Counted from the stretch's first letter, positions 13,225 to 22,464 are shown. The stretch is DNA of 34,411 nucleotides from Sulfuricurvum sp. (GCA_011391735.1 JAABPY010000067.1:1-34411), one strand, 5' to 3'. Translations and numbers: made by a program. Notes: generated from the sequence alone by a model not told the origin.

Positions 13225-16184
13225 AAAACAATCCGAAAAAACGGTGTGATATCATCCTCTGTGAAGATGCCAAAGAAGCCAGTGAACTTGCGGATGTAGC
13301 AACGTTTTTGGAGGTGGAGACCCTTGTCTTGCCCGATTTTAGAGCATCGTATATGGATGATTTGCGCCCCTTTAGTGAAGAGTTATTTGCCCTTTTTGCG
13401 GCGTTGCGGTCGTATTACAGTGCCAAGAAAAAACCGCTGATTATTGCCCCCCTTAAAACACTCCTTTATCCTCTTCCACATCCTTCATTACTTCAAAGTA
13501 TGACCATAGAGTTTGCTTCACGGCTGGATTTGAAACAGTTAAAAGAGACACTGCACCGTTGGGGGTATACCTTTGTGGATATGGTGGAGATGGAGGGTGA
13601 AATATCCCATCGGGGTGATATTCTCGATATTTTTATCCCCAATACTCCTAATCCCTATCGTATTAGCCTTTTTGATGACGAGGTGGAAGAGATCAAGATG
13701 TTTGATGTCCAGACACAGCGAACCGATAAAGAGGAGCTGGCGTCCATCGAGGTTACCAGTGCTTTTTTCTCTCTAAGCCAAGAGCAGGGGGAACGGTTTG
13801 ATAAGGCGATCTTAAACGCAAAAAGTGATAGTTTTGTCAAAGATATGGCATCGCTGGGCTTTTGGGTATTGGGGGAAGAGGGGGCTGATTTTACCCTCGG
13901 TAAATCACTGATGCGCCTTCATGAGATGAAAAGTTTACTGGATGAATCGTATGGGCTTGATTTTCCTGTTATCCCTCGAAGCCATTTGGAAGTGGCGGTG
14001 CTTCCTGATGCGGTGCGGTATCAATCTCTTATCGCCCCCAATTTTCAAACACTCCATGCTCTCCATAAAAATAAAAAGTTTACCCTCATTGCCGCAAGTG
14101 AAACACAGCTCAAAGCGGCAGGGATTTTTGACCTCAACGGGATGAGTGTCAAAACATTGGGGATTGTCCTTAATCTTATCAGTGCCGATGAGGTGATACT
14201 CTCTCTCAATCGCTATGAGAAGAAACGGCGTCGTCGTAAAACCTCAATATTGCTTGATGATCTCAAAGTGGGCGATTATGTTGTTCATGAAGAGTATGGT
14301 GTGGGGATTTTCGTCGGGATTGAGCAAGCGGAAATTCTTGGAGGGATTAAAGATCTTGTCGTCATCAAATACATGGGGGAGGATAAACTTCTCCTCCCTG
14401 TCGAAAATCTTGATACGATTGATCGCTATATCGCTTCAGGAAGTCTTCCTGTTTTAGACCGTTTAGGCAAAGGAAGTTTTGGAAAACTCAAAGAGTCGGT
14501 TAAAGCACGTCTTTTTGAAATCGCCTCGGAAATTGTCTCCATTGCAGCAAGTCGTGCCCTTATCAAAGCCCCTGTTTTGTGCGTCGATGCGGGGGAACTC
14601 AAACGGTTCCAAGCCGCATCGGGATTTGAGTATACTGCCGATCAAGCCAGTGCGATTGCTTCCATTGTGCAGGATATTGGCTCGGGGCATATTATGGATA
14701 AGCTCCTTAGCGGTGATGTGGGGTTTGGAAAAACGGAAGTGGCAATGAATGCTATTTTCGCGGCAACACGTGGGGGGTATCAATCGCTTCTTGTGGTCCC
14801 TACGACGCTTCTTAGCTCTCAGCATTTCAAATCCTTGCAAGAGCGCTTTCGTGATTTTGGGATTCGTGTTGCGAAACTTGACCGTTTTGTGAGTGCCAAA
14901 GAGAAAACGGCGACTCTTAAAGCCCTCTCGGGAGGCGAGCTGGATTGTGTTGTCGGAACTCATGCCCTCTTTGGGGTGAGTTGTGCGAAGCTGGGGCTTG
15001 TTATCATCGATGAAGAGCATAAATTTGGGGTGAAGCAAAAAGAGAAACTCAAATCGCTTTATGAAAACGTCCATCTCCTCTCCATGAGTGCGACCCCTAT
15101 TCCACGAAGCTTGAATCAGGCAATGAGTTCGATTAAGACGATGTGTGAACTTCTGACCCCTCCTAGTGAGCGCTTAGGGGTACGAACGTTTGTCAAAAAT
15201 TACGATGAGAAACTGATTAAAGAGGTGATTTTGCGAGAATTGCGTCGTGGGGGACAGCTTTTCTATGTTCATAACTCCATTGATTCGATGATACTTAAAT
15301 CGGGAGAGCTCAAAGCGATTCTTCCCGATTTACGCATTTTAATTTTACACTCTCAAATTAGTGCGGCGAAAACGGAGGAGGAGTTGGCGAAGTTTGCCAA
15401 TCGGGAGTATGATGTTCTTCTAGCCACCTCCATCATCGAATCAGGGATTCATATGCCTACCGTCAATACGATGATTATCGACGGGGCGGATCGGTTTGGG
15501 ATGGCGGATTTGCATCAGTTGCGCGGTCGTGTTGGACGGGGGCATATTGAGGGGTATGCCTATTTTATCGTCGAGGATAAAGATCATCTCACCGAAGAGG
15601 CGAAAAAACGGCTTGTAGCATTGGAATCAAACTCCTTTTTGGGAAGCGGATCGGTCCTTGCCCATCATGATCTGGAGATTCGTGGTGGTGGTAATCTCGT
15701 GGGCGATGCCCAAAGCGGTCATATTAAGAACATTGGCTACTCTTTGTATCTGAAGATGTTGGAAGATGCGATTAAAATTTTGACCAATCAGACAACAACT
15801 GTGAAAGTAAAAGTGGATATTAAGCTTACCGTAAGTGCCTATATCAGTGATGAGGTTGTCACCGAAGATCGCCTCCGTCTGGAGCTCTATCGTCGTTTGA
15901 GTCACTGTGAGCGTCCTAGTGAAGTGTATGAGATACTTGAAGAGGTAGAAGATCGTTTTGGAAAACCCGATACTCCAACGAAGCAATTTTTTGAGATTAT
16001 GGTGATGAAGCTGTTGTGTATTCAGTTGAAAATCAAAACGGTAAGTAATTACAACCAAAATATCGGTATTGAGTATCAGAATGGTTCCAAGGAGAGTCTA
16101 CAAAGTAAAAGTAAAGACGATGATGATTTGATTGCTACCGTTTTACAGTATTTACGTACTGCCAAGCCAAAGGGTATCTCATGA
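13194..16184 (+). CDS. mfd: Transcription-repair coupling factor Mfd
   Basis: Mfd removes RNA polymerase stalled at DNA lesions and recruits UvrA. The 996-residue protein is shorter than the E. coli protein (about 1150), as in other Campylobacterota. In order it shows a degenerate UvrB-like N-terminus (GEISHRGDILDIFIPN), an RNA-polymerase-interacting domain (LKVGDYVVHEEYGVGIFVGIEQ), a Walker A motif LSGDVGFGKTEVAMNA, the helicase DEEH box (VIIDEEHKFGVKQKEKLK), SMSATPIPRSLN, and LRGRVGRGHIEGYAYF of motif VI, then the C-terminal regulatory domain. The start is ATG 13194, with AAGGA about 9 bases upstream inside the Abi gene. The end overlaps rlmC by 4 bp. Confidence 0.97.
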   Translation: MSQPKFYEYLKNNPKKRCDIILCEDAKEASELADVATFLEVETLVLPDFRASYMDDLRPFSEELFALFAALRSYYSAKKKPLIIAPLKTLLYPLPHPSLLQSMTIEFASRLDLKQLKETLHRWGYTFVDMVEMEGEISHRGDILDIFIPNTPNPYRISLFDDEVEEIKMFDVQTQRTDKEELASIEVTSAFFSLSQEQGERFDKAILNAKSDSFVKDMASLGFWVLGEEGADFTLGKSLMRLHEMKSLLDESYGLDFPVIPRSHLEVAVLPDAVRYQSLIAPNFQTLHALHKNKKFTLIAASETQLKAAGIFDLNGMSVKTLGIVLNLISADEVILSLNRYEKKRRRRKTSILLDDLKVGDYVVHEEYGVGIFVGIEQAEILGGIKDLVVIKYMGEDKLLLPVENLDTIDRYIASGSLPVLDRLGKGSFGKLKESVKARLFEIASEIVSIAASRALIKAPVLCVDAGELKRFQAASGFEYTADQASAIASIVQDIGSGHIMDKLLSGDVGFGKTEVAMNAIFAATRGGYQSLLVVPTTLLSSQHFKSLQERFRDFGIRVAKLDRFVSAKEKTATLKALSGGELDCVVGTHALFGVSCAKLGLVIIDEEHKFGVKQKEKLKSLYENVHLLSMSATPIPRSLNQAMSSIKTMCELLTPPSERLGVRTFVKNYDEKLIKEVILRELRRGGQLFYVHNSIDSMILKSGELKAILPDLRILILHSQISAAKTEEELAKFANREYDVLLATSIIESGIHMPTVNTMIIDGADRFGMADLHQLRGRVGRGHIEGYAYFIVEDKDHLTEEAKKRLVALESNSFLGSGSVLAHHDLEIRGGGNLVGDAQSGHIKNIGYSLYLKMLEDAIKILTNQTTTVKVKVDIKLTVSAYISDEVVTEDRLRLELYRRLSHCERPSEVYEILEEVEDRFGKPDTPTKQFFEIMVMKLLCIQLKIKTVSNYNQNIGIEYQNGSKESLQSKSKDDDDLIATVLQYLRTAKPKGIS

Positions 16185-17302
16185 GCTTTTGTCTTTTTTA
16201 TGATGCCCAAACGTGCCGTTCATGCGGATGGATGGAGTTGCCCTACGCACAGCAGTTAACCAAAAAAGGGGAGCTTTTACATACCCTTTTGGATCCTTTC
16301 AAGCCACAATTATGGTTAAGACCCACTCCTAGTGCAATAAAAGGGTTTCGTAACAAAGCCAAAATGGTGGCAACGCCCAGTTTAGAGGGGGTCGTATTAG
16401 GACTTTCCGATGAGGTGAGTTTGATAGAGTGCCCTTTGTACGATGAGAGTATGCAACGTGTTTTGGGGCAGATCCAAGTTTGGCTGCGAAATTTGGGGAT
16501 CAAGGGGTATGATGTCAAGAAGAAAAAAGGGGAACTGAAATACGTTTTATTGACCCGTAGTAAGTTTGACAACTCCATGATGTTACGTTTTGTCCTCCGT
16601 TCTCATGGGGTTGTATCCCGACTTCAAAACGCCCTTTTGGATTTGATTGCCCTCTCCCCCCAGCTAAAAGTCATTACGGTTAATATCCAGCCTGTTCACA
16701 TGGCGATTTTGGAGGGGGATGAAGAGATCTTTTTGACGGATGAGACGAGACTCGAAGAGCACCTCAATGGCATCCCCCTCTTTATCCGTCCCAAAAGTTT
16801 TTTTCAAACCAATACGGATGTGGCGGCCAAACTTTATAAAACGGCGAGTGAATGGGTCAATGAGAGTCGTCCAACAATAATTTGGGATCTTTTTTGTGGC
16901 GTTGGTGGATTTGCCCTCCATTGCGCCACACCCAATCGCACTATTGTGGGGATTGAGATTGAAAGTGAAGCAATTGCATGCGCTAAAATCTCCGCCGAGC
17001 GTATCGGTTTTGAGAATTTACGATTTGAAGCACTGGATGCGATGAGTTTTACCGCAGAAGCGCAGGGAGTTGCCGATGTGATTATTGTTAACCCTCCACG
17101 ACGTGGATTGGGGGAACAGCTGTGTAAATGGCTAGAGAAAGTTTCCCCCTCACGGATACTCTATTCAAGTTGTAATGCCCAAACGCTTGCCCGTGATCTG
17201 GAATTTTTAGGTGGTTATAGTGTGAGTCGGGTGCAATTATTCGATATGTTTCCCCATACTGCTCACTATGAGACGTTGGTGGAATTAGTTAAAAAAGATT
17301 AA
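16181..17302 (+). CDS. rlmC: 23S rRNA (uracil-747-C5)-methyltransferase RlmC
   Basis: This is a radical-free, SAM-dependent methyltransferase of the TrmA/RlmC/RlmD class. The 373-residue length and sequence match RlmC rather than RlmD: N-terminal iron-sulfur cysteines (CRSCGW), GFRNKAKMV, ELKYVLLTRS, KVITVNIQPVHMAILEGDEEI, FIRPKSFFQTN, the SAM-binding WDLFCGVGGFALHC, NPPRRGLG, and the catalytic SSCNAQTLARDL with nucleophilic Cys, ending in QLFDMFPHTAHYE. RlmC is common in gammaproteobacteria; its presence here may reflect old transfer. ATG overlaps the mfd stop (ATGA). Its stop overlaps the stop of the opposite gene by 4 bp. Confidence 0.93.
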   Translation: MSFCLFYDAQTCRSCGWMELPYAQQLTKKGELLHTLLDPFKPQLWLRPTPSAIKGFRNKAKMVATPSLEGVVLGLSDEVSLIECPLYDESMQRVLGQIQVWLRNLGIKGYDVKKKKGELKYVLLTRSKFDNSMMLRFVLRSHGVVSRLQNALLDLIALSPQLKVITVNIQPVHMAILEGDEEIFLTDETRLEEHLNGIPLFIRPKSFFQTNTDVAAKLYKTASEWVNESRPTIIWDLFCGVGGFALHCATPNRTIVGIEIESEAIACAKISAERIGFENLRFEALDAMSFTAEAQGVADVIIVNPPRRGLGEQLCKWLEKVSPSRILYSSCNAQTLARDLEFLGGYSVSRVQLFDMFPHTAHYETLVELVKKD

Positions 17303-17802
17303 TACAAATGTTCATTAGATTCACAATACGTTAAATACAGGCGCAAATCAAATTCGAGCTGGTGGTAGTGTGGTTCGATGTGGGTACAGAGGCTATAAAA
17401 CGCTTTGTTGTGCTCTTTTTCTTTGAGGTGGGCAAGCTCATGGGTGACAATCATCCTCAAAAAGGGTTCAGGGACTTTTTTGAAGAGATGGGAAATCCGA
17501 ATCTCATTTTTTGCCTTTAGTTTCCCCCCTTGGACACGAGAGACGAAGGTATGGGTTCCCAGTGCTGAGTGTAAATCACGAATTTTGGTATCATAGAGGA
17601 CTTTAGAGAGTGGGGATGAACTGCGCAGATGACTATTTTTAAGATTTATCACATAGTCGTAGAGTGTTTTATCGTTGAAATAGGGATGTGTTTTTGGGTA
17701 CTTCTTTAGGAGATGTTTTCCAAGAGTATTGTTTGTGATGAGGTTTTGCACCTGATCACGTGTCTCTTGGCTATAGTTGGTCAAATATTTAAACGGGTGC
17801 AT
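17299..17802 (-). CDS. YgjP-like zinc metallopeptidase-fold protein
   Basis: The 167-residue protein carries the zinc site HELAHLKEKEHNKAFY, an HExxH motif with a further His as in the YgjP/WrbA-type DUF45 family, followed by a helical tail (PHYHQLEFDLRLYL). The upstream segment FVSRVQGGKLKAKNEIRIS replaces the fuller YgjP sheet. Substrates are not known for this family. It starts at ATG 17800-17802 and lies 9 bp downstream of the J-domain gene, so the two are likely co-transcribed. It converges on rlmC with a 4-bp overlap of stop codons. Confidence 0.82.
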   Translation of the reverse strand: MHPFKYLTNYSQETRDQVQNLITNNTLGKHLLKKYPKTHPYFNDKTLYDYVINLKNSHLRSSSPLSKVLYDTKIRDLHSALGTHTFVSRVQGGKLKAKNEIRISHLFKKVPEPFLRMIVTHELAHLKEKEHNKAFYSLCTHIEPHYHQLEFDLRLYLTYCESNEHLY

Positions 17803-17811
17803 AAAATTTAG

Positions 17812-18570
17812 TTACATTCCGCGTGATTTTTTAATCATCTCATACGCCTCATTAATCTCTTGCACTTTTAGTGTTGCTTCTTTGAGATACTCATCGGAAG
17901 CCCCTTGTGCTTTAATAATGTCGGGATGGACTTCACGTACAAGTGAACGATACGCTTTTTTTACTTCATCATTGGTCGCATTGGAACTGATTTTTAACAG
18001 TGCATACGATTGGTCGATAGAACTCTCTTTGACACTGTTACGATGGTAGGAACCAAAACGTTCCATCATCGCATTGAGATCTGTATCACTAAATCCTAGA
18101 TAATAGCCAATACGGCGCACCATCTCCTCTTCACTATGACTAAGCGTTCCATCAATATAACTAAGATTAATGAGAAATTCGACCATTCTTTGTCGTTTAT
18201 GAGCATCATCGTGCAAAATTTTATAGAGTGCCTGCGCAACTAAATCCAGATTATGCGGGGCATCTTTTTCTTCATCAAAGATCTCTTTGAGAAGTTTTTT
18301 GATTGATGATGGGTCGGGGAAGAGGGCACTGATATCGGTGAGGGTATTGCTGATGAGTTCCGCCTCAAGTTCATCGACTCTTCCATCGGCTTTAGCCACT
18401 TTTGCCATAAGGGCAACAAACAATCCCAATTCACTGTGTGCTAATGCCTCTTTATTGAGTCCAAATCCAGCAAATTGCTTTTTAGCGTAGGTGTGTTGAT
18501 TTTTGGAGTAGCCTTTGGTCAACCAGTAAATGAGGATGATTACAAGTGCGAGAATAATAATTTGCGTCAT
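17812..18570 (-). CDS. Membrane-anchored TerB and J-domain co-chaperone (DjlA-like)
   Basis: The protein (252 residues) begins with one transmembrane segment (IIILALVIILIYWLTKGY), then has a TerB-like helical domain (GLFVALMAKVAKADGRVDELEAELI through about 180, acidic calcium- or metal-binding-type helices), and a C-terminal J-domain (about 185-250) with the essential HPD (REVHPDIIKAQG) and INEAYEMI. This order is that of DjlA, a membrane co-chaperone that stimulates DnaK. ATG 18568-18570 is chosen because GGAG lies 7 bases upstream; a longer frame to 18639 lacks a ribosome site and would spoil the N-terminal signal-anchor. It is divergent from the gene at 18696. Confidence 0.88.
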   Translation of the reverse strand: MTQIIILALVIILIYWLTKGYSKNQHTYAKKQFAGFGLNKEALAHSELGLFVALMAKVAKADGRVDELEAELISNTLTDISALFPDPSSIKKLLKEIFDEEKDAPHNLDLVAQALYKILHDDAHKRQRMVEFLINLSYIDGTLSHSEEEMVRRIGYYLGFSDTDLNAMMERFGSYHRNSVKESSIDQSYALLKISSNATNDEVKKAYRSLVREVHPDIIKAQGASDEYLKEATLKVQEINEAYEMIKKSRGM

Positions 18571-18695
18571 ACAAACTCCTTTGAGAAAAATAAACGGTAG
18601 TGTATCGCTAAAGTGATAATGAAGGGGTATATAACTCAATTTTTTTTACATTGTTATAGTATAGTTTCAGTTAATGCAAACGCCGAAGGTTTAGG

Positions 18696-19277
18696 ATGGA
18701 AAATCAAAAAATTGGCGATTTGGTCGCAAAAATTAAAGCGCTTGAGATGGAACTTGAAGAGGAACTTCATCACGAGTATGAGAAGTTTACCTGTGAAATT
18801 ACGAAAAAACGGGAAGAGCTTCTTTCCACATATCATCATGATCGTGAAAATTTAGTGAGTTATATCGTACGATCTCCAATTTTGCATCTTGCAAGTGTTC
18901 CGATTATTTGGGCGGTAGTACTGCCTGCTATTATGTTGGATGGATTTGTATCTTTCTATCAGTGGAGTTGTTTTCCCATGTATAAAATTGATAAAGTTAA
19001 GCGAAGCGATTATATCATTATTGATCGTCACCGACTTCATTATTTGAATGCGATTGAAAAGCTTAATTGTCTTTATTGTAGTTATTTTAACGGTTTGATG
19101 GGATATATTAGCGAGATTGCAGCACGAACGGAGCAGCATTGGTGTCCGATACGTCATGCCAAAAGGCTCAAATCGATGCACAATAGTTATAAATATTTTT
19201 TTGATTACGGGGACAGTACTAACTTTCGCAAGGGATTGAACGATTTACGAAAGAAATTAAAAGAGGAGAAAGTGTGA
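18696..19277 (+). CDS. Conserved hypothetical protein with CxxC and HWCPIRH motifs, membrane-associated
   Basis: I do not know the function. The 193-residue protein has a coiled N-terminus (about 1-45, EMELEEELHHEYEKF), a hydrophobic stretch (about 60-90, SPILHLASVPIIWAVVLPAIML), and a strikingly conserved-looking C-terminal half: DRHRLHYLNAIEKLNC, LYCSYFNGLMGYISEIAART, EQHWCPIRHAKRLKSMHN and FFDYGD. I believe this block recurs in uncharacterised proteobacterial proteins. Cys pairs (CLYC, and CPIRH with nearby His) suggest a metal or heme site. The ATG has GAAGG/TTAGG upstream and a TATAGT -10 candidate at about 18659. Its end overlaps the GTG of the next gene by 4 bp. Confidence 0.8.
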   Translation: MENQKIGDLVAKIKALEMELEEELHHEYEKFTCEITKKREELLSTYHHDRENLVSYIVRSPILHLASVPIIWAVVLPAIMLDGFVSFYQWSCFPMYKIDKVKRSDYIIIDRHRLHYLNAIEKLNCLYCSYFNGLMGYISEIAARTEQHWCPIRHAKRLKSMHNSYKYFFDYGDSTNFRKGLNDLRKKLKEEKV

Positions 19278-20083
19278 AAATAGCGTTTATAGGGGATATT
19301 GTTGGTCGTCCAGGGCGAGTGATGATTAAAGAACATTTAATGAAATTACGCCGTGAGCATGGAATCGATTTTGTTATCGCCAACTACGAAAATGCGTCGC
19401 ATGGATTTGGAATTACCCCCAAAAACGCAAATGAGCTTTTGGCGATGGGGATTGATGTGATGAGTGGCGGTAACCATACATGGGATAAAAAAGAGATTTT
19501 ACCACTATTAGAAACCCCCCAATTTCTACGCCCCCATAATTATCCTGATGGTGTGATAGGGACGGGGTGTCGTGTTTTTGAGGTGAGGGGGGAAAAGCTG
19601 GCTGTTTTGAACCTTATGGGACATTACGGGATGCCGTATACGGACAATGTCTTTCGATGCGCCCGTGACACAGTAGCTCAGTTAAGAGGGGAAGGGGTAT
19701 CGCATATCTTTATCGATTTTCATGCGGAAGCCTCCAGTGAGAAGCGTGCGATGCTGATGCTTTTACAAGGTCAAGTTAGTGGCATTATCGGAACGCATAC
19801 CCATGTGGGGAGTGACGATTTCCAGATTACCAAGGGGACAGCGTATTTGACCGATATGGGGCTAAGCGGTTGTCGGGACAATGTGATCGGAATGGAACCA
19901 AAAGTGCCCTTAGAGCGATTCCTTACAGGGTTGTCGGGACGGTTCGAAGTACCTGAGAAGTGTAAGAAAATTCTTCAAATTGCTATTATGACGCTGGAAG
20001 AGGGAAAATGTATCGAAGCTTTTAAGCTTAAAGTCTTTGATGATGGGAGAGTAATGCGTACGGATGCGTGGAGCGAAGAGTAA
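19274..20083 (+). CDS. ymdB: YmdB-family metallophosphoesterase
   Basis: The 269-residue protein belongs to the TIGR00282/YmdB family, bimetallic phosphodiesterases that act on 2',3'- or 3',5'-cyclic nucleotides and influence biofilm decisions in Bacillus. The metal ligands are seen in order: FIGDIVGRPGR (Asp), NYENASHGFG (Asn), SGGNHTWDKKE (Asn-His), FHAEASSEK (His), and GTHTHVGSDD (His-x-His). Length is that of the family and there is no signal or membrane segment. The GTG start overlaps the stop of the preceding gene, and the next gene begins at the next base, so these three form an operon. The name ymdB is used as the family name; physiology here is unknown. Confidence 0.93.
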   Translation: MKIAFIGDIVGRPGRVMIKEHLMKLRREHGIDFVIANYENASHGFGITPKNANELLAMGIDVMSGGNHTWDKKEILPLLETPQFLRPHNYPDGVIGTGCRVFEVRGEKLAVLNLMGHYGMPYTDNVFRCARDTVAQLRGEGVSHIFIDFHAEASSEKRAMLMLLQGQVSGIIGTHTHVGSDDFQITKGTAYLTDMGLSGCRDNVIGMEPKVPLERFLTGLSGRFEVPEKCKKILQIAIMTLEEGKCIEAFKLKVFDDGRVMRTDAWSEE

Positions 20084-20734
20084 ATGGAGCTTCATGATTC
20101 GCTGGATCTTTTTAGGGCATTAGAAGGGCTTAATCTTCTCGAAAATTCTCCACCGTTATGGTGGCCCTCCTACGGAACCTTTGAAGTTGTTGTGGGGGCG
20201 ATACTCACCCAAAACACACAATGGTCTCGGGTTCAACTCTCTCTTAAAAATCTCAGTGAGGCTAAACGTCTGACGCCCCAATCGCTTTCAGAGTGCGAGT
20301 CTGAAATAGTGATGGAATTAATCCGCCCCAGTGGTCTTTTTAAAGCCAAAGCCCAAACCCTCATTCGCCTCTCTCAAGCGATTCTTGACGATTTTGGCGG
20401 TTTTGAGAATTTTGCCTTTTTGGTTGATCGCAACTGGCTATTATCCCAAAAGGGGATTGGTCCTGAAACGGCAGACTCTATCCTTTGTTATGCGTGTGAG
20501 CGTCCTGTAATGGTTGTTGATGCGTATACGGCACGATTGTTAAAAGCGTTTGGATATGAATTTGACAATTATCATGATGTACAAGCGTGGTGTGAAATAG
20601 GGATGAGAGGATATTTCGATACGCTTGAACTCCCCGTTAGGTTTGCTTGGTTTCATGGGATGATTGTGGAATATATGAAGAGAAACAGTAAGGGGAAAAC
20701 AGCTAATGTAAAGCTGCTTCGTTGTTGTTTGTAA
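20084..20734 (+). CDS. magIII: 3-methyladenine DNA glycosylase MagIII (endonuclease III superfamily)
   Basis: MagIII removes 3-methyladenine from alkylated DNA. This 216-residue protein shares the distinctive features of the H. pylori enzyme: an aromatic pair followed by Pro near residues 26-28 (LWWPS), GAILTQNTQWSRV, RPSGLFKAKAQ, the helix-hairpin-helix LLSQKGIGPETADSILCYA (about 119-136), and VMVVDAYTARLLKAFG with the catalytic Asp at 146. Unlike endonuclease III it lacks the four-cysteine iron-sulfur loop at the C-terminus. It starts one base after the ymdB-like stop. Its last 32 bases overlap the end of pgaD on the other strand. Confidence 0.93.
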   Translation: MELHDSLDLFRALEGLNLLENSPPLWWPSYGTFEVVVGAILTQNTQWSRVQLSLKNLSEAKRLTPQSLSECESEIVMELIRPSGLFKAKAQTLIRLSQAILDDFGGFENFAFLVDRNWLLSQKGIGPETADSILCYACERPVMVVDAYTARLLKAFGYEFDNYHDVQAWCEIGMRGYFDTLELPVRFAWFHGMIVEYMKRNSKGKTANVKLLRCCL

Positions 20735-21158
20735 TGTGATTCTCCAAACCGATGATATGACCGTACTCATTAAAGTAAACAGTAACCAGTTGGCTATTGA
20801 CACACTCTTGTAACTGCGTTTCCTCTACATGAAAATAATGGGCATAATCGTCAAAATGATAGATTAAATGCTCACTTTGAGATTTATGTCTGTTTAGTCT
20901 TGACAATATAAATAATACGATAGGTGTTGTAATCAGAACTAAGAGGGCATGTTCAAATGTGACACTAGTAATATTATCGAAAATCCAATCCGCTATTTCA
21001 TCGGGTGGTACTTCTGACATAATTATTTTATAGAATATAATTAACACGGGTTTCCATAAATAGATAAAAGCCACCCACAGCAAAATAGTTATACCATCCC
21101 AAATTATTCTTTTGATTTTAGGCAACTCATGACGCTTATTAATAATTAACGTTTCCAT
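20703..21158 (-). CDS. pgaD: PgaD-like accessory protein of PNAG synthase
   Basis: PgaD is a small inner-membrane partner of the PgaC glycosyltransferase, needed for poly-beta-1,6-N-acetylglucosamine synthesis and involved in cyclic di-GMP control. The 151-residue product has two transmembrane segments (WDGITILLWVAFIYLWKPVLI and HALLVLITTPIVLFILSRL) and a polar C-terminus, the shape of PgaD. Sequence identity is low across the family, so the call relies on topology and on its place 3 bp after pgaC. It begins with ATG 21156-21158 and ends inside magIII on the opposite strand. Confidence 0.85.
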   Translation of the reverse strand: METLIINKRHELPKIKRIIWDGITILLWVAFIYLWKPVLIIFYKIIMSEVPPDEIADWIFDNITSVTFEHALLVLITTPIVLFILSRLNRHKSQSEHLIYHFDDYAHYFHVEETQLQECVNSQLVTVYFNEYGHIIGLENHITNNNEAALH

Positions 21159-21161
21159 CTC

Positions 21162-22451
21162 TTACCCTTTTTTAACCTGTTGATGGGCACCACGATCAGG
21201 GCTTACCCATCGTGCACGCCCCTTTTTGCTCATTAATACCTTTGGAAGAGCGACTACGGCGGTAAACAAATTAAGGAGCCAGTAGGCGAATGGGTACCAA
21301 ATCATCCAAAAATAATTTTTTCCCAACCCTTGGTCGTAATGACCATCAAGCCATTTACTAATTGCGAACTGTATCAAACATGCACCGATTAAAATAATAC
21401 TACTTTGATCGGGTAGAATGGGTGAATGATCGGGAGTCAAATACCCAAGCGGGACAAACAAACTAATAAACCAGACTAAAAATACCAGCACCATACTATA
21501 CGCCCAGACGATACTTAAAATTTGTTCCACCATCAGCCCCCAAAGGTGGGTTTGTTTGTGCATAAATAAAACTTTAAAATTTTTAAGCATTACTTGAACC
21601 CCGCCCATCGCCCAACGTAACCGTTGTTTCCACAATCCACTTAGGGTCTCTGGCATCAAAATCCATACCAAAGCACGAGGCTCAAAGCGTACATCCCAAC
21701 CGTTACGTTGCAACTTCCACGTAATGTCAATATCTTCCGTCAACATATCGGGACTCCAATACCCCACCTCATGTACCGCTGCTTTTCTAAACCCAGTAAT
21801 CACCCCTGATACAGTAAAAATCCGTCCAAAACTACGCTGTGCACGCTTAATCATCCCCACAATAGAGGAAAACTCCCCCACTTGAATTTTACCCAATAAT
21901 GTCGTCCGATTACGTATTCGGGGATTTCCTGTGACAGCGGCAACGTGTGGATAACGGATAAAATGTTTCACCATCCAATGAATACACTGCTTATCGATTA
22001 AGGCATCCCCATCAATACACACCAAATACTCATATTTTGCTACTAATGCACCCGCTTGTAGCCCCAACGCTTTCCCCTGATTTTCGGCTAAATTAACCAC
22101 TTTTAATTTGGGGTACTCTTTTGCCAAGTTCACTAATATCTCTAACGTGTCATCACTACTACCATCGTTAATCGCAATGACTTCAAATTTTGGGTAGTCC
22201 ACATTGAGGGCATAGGTAATGGTTTCGATGGCATTTTGACCTTCATTATAACAAGGGATTAAAATACTAACCCCATCCCACTTTTCGTTGCCTCTAAGGG
22301 GTGGAATAGTGTATTTGAGATAGGGTTTTTCATTTTTAAAATAAAAAAAGATGGCTCCTACTATCCACAAACTTGACATAAAAAGGGGATAATAAAAGAC
22401 ATACCCCAATATCGTATGCCACAGTAAATGTAAGAAAATAGTAAAAGTCAT
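21162..22451 (-). CDS. pgaC: Poly-beta-1,6-N-acetylglucosamine synthase PgaC
   Basis: This membrane family-2 glycosyltransferase polymerises UDP-GlcNAc. Motifs in order: VSILIPCYNEGQNAIE, INDGSSDDT (first Asp pair), CIDGDALID (D-x-D), EDIDITWKLQRNGWD (base Asp), and QRLRWAMGG (QxxRW). Membrane segments precede (TFTIFLHLLWHTILGYVFYY) and follow the catalytic domain. At 429 residues from ATG 22449-22451 it matches the E. coli protein's length. This start is preferred to the upstream ATG at 22521-22523 because AAAAAAGGA lies just ahead and the longer version would overlap pgaB by 59 bp. It sits 13 bp after pgaB. Confidence 0.96.
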   Translation of the reverse strand: MTFTIFLHLLWHTILGYVFYYPLFMSSLWIVGAIFFYFKNEKPYLKYTIPPLRGNEKWDGVSILIPCYNEGQNAIETITYALNVDYPKFEVIAINDGSSDDTLEILVNLAKEYPKLKVVNLAENQGKALGLQAGALVAKYEYLVCIDGDALIDKQCIHWMVKHFIRYPHVAAVTGNPRIRNRTTLLGKIQVGEFSSIVGMIKRAQRSFGRIFTVSGVITGFRKAAVHEVGYWSPDMLTEDIDITWKLQRNGWDVRFEPRALVWILMPETLSGLWKQRLRWAMGGVQVMLKNFKVLFMHKQTHLWGLMVEQILSIVWAYSMVLVFLVWFISLFVPLGYLTPDHSPILPDQSSIILIGACLIQFAISKWLDGHYDQGLGKNYFWMIWYPFAYWLLNLFTAVVALPKVLMSKKGRARWVSPDRGAHQQVKKG

Positions 22452-22464
22452 CCAAAATCCTTTT

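Noticed and set aside
14463-15074. 203-codon minus-strand ORF inside mfd
   Set aside because: Antisense shadow of the helicase domain of mfd.
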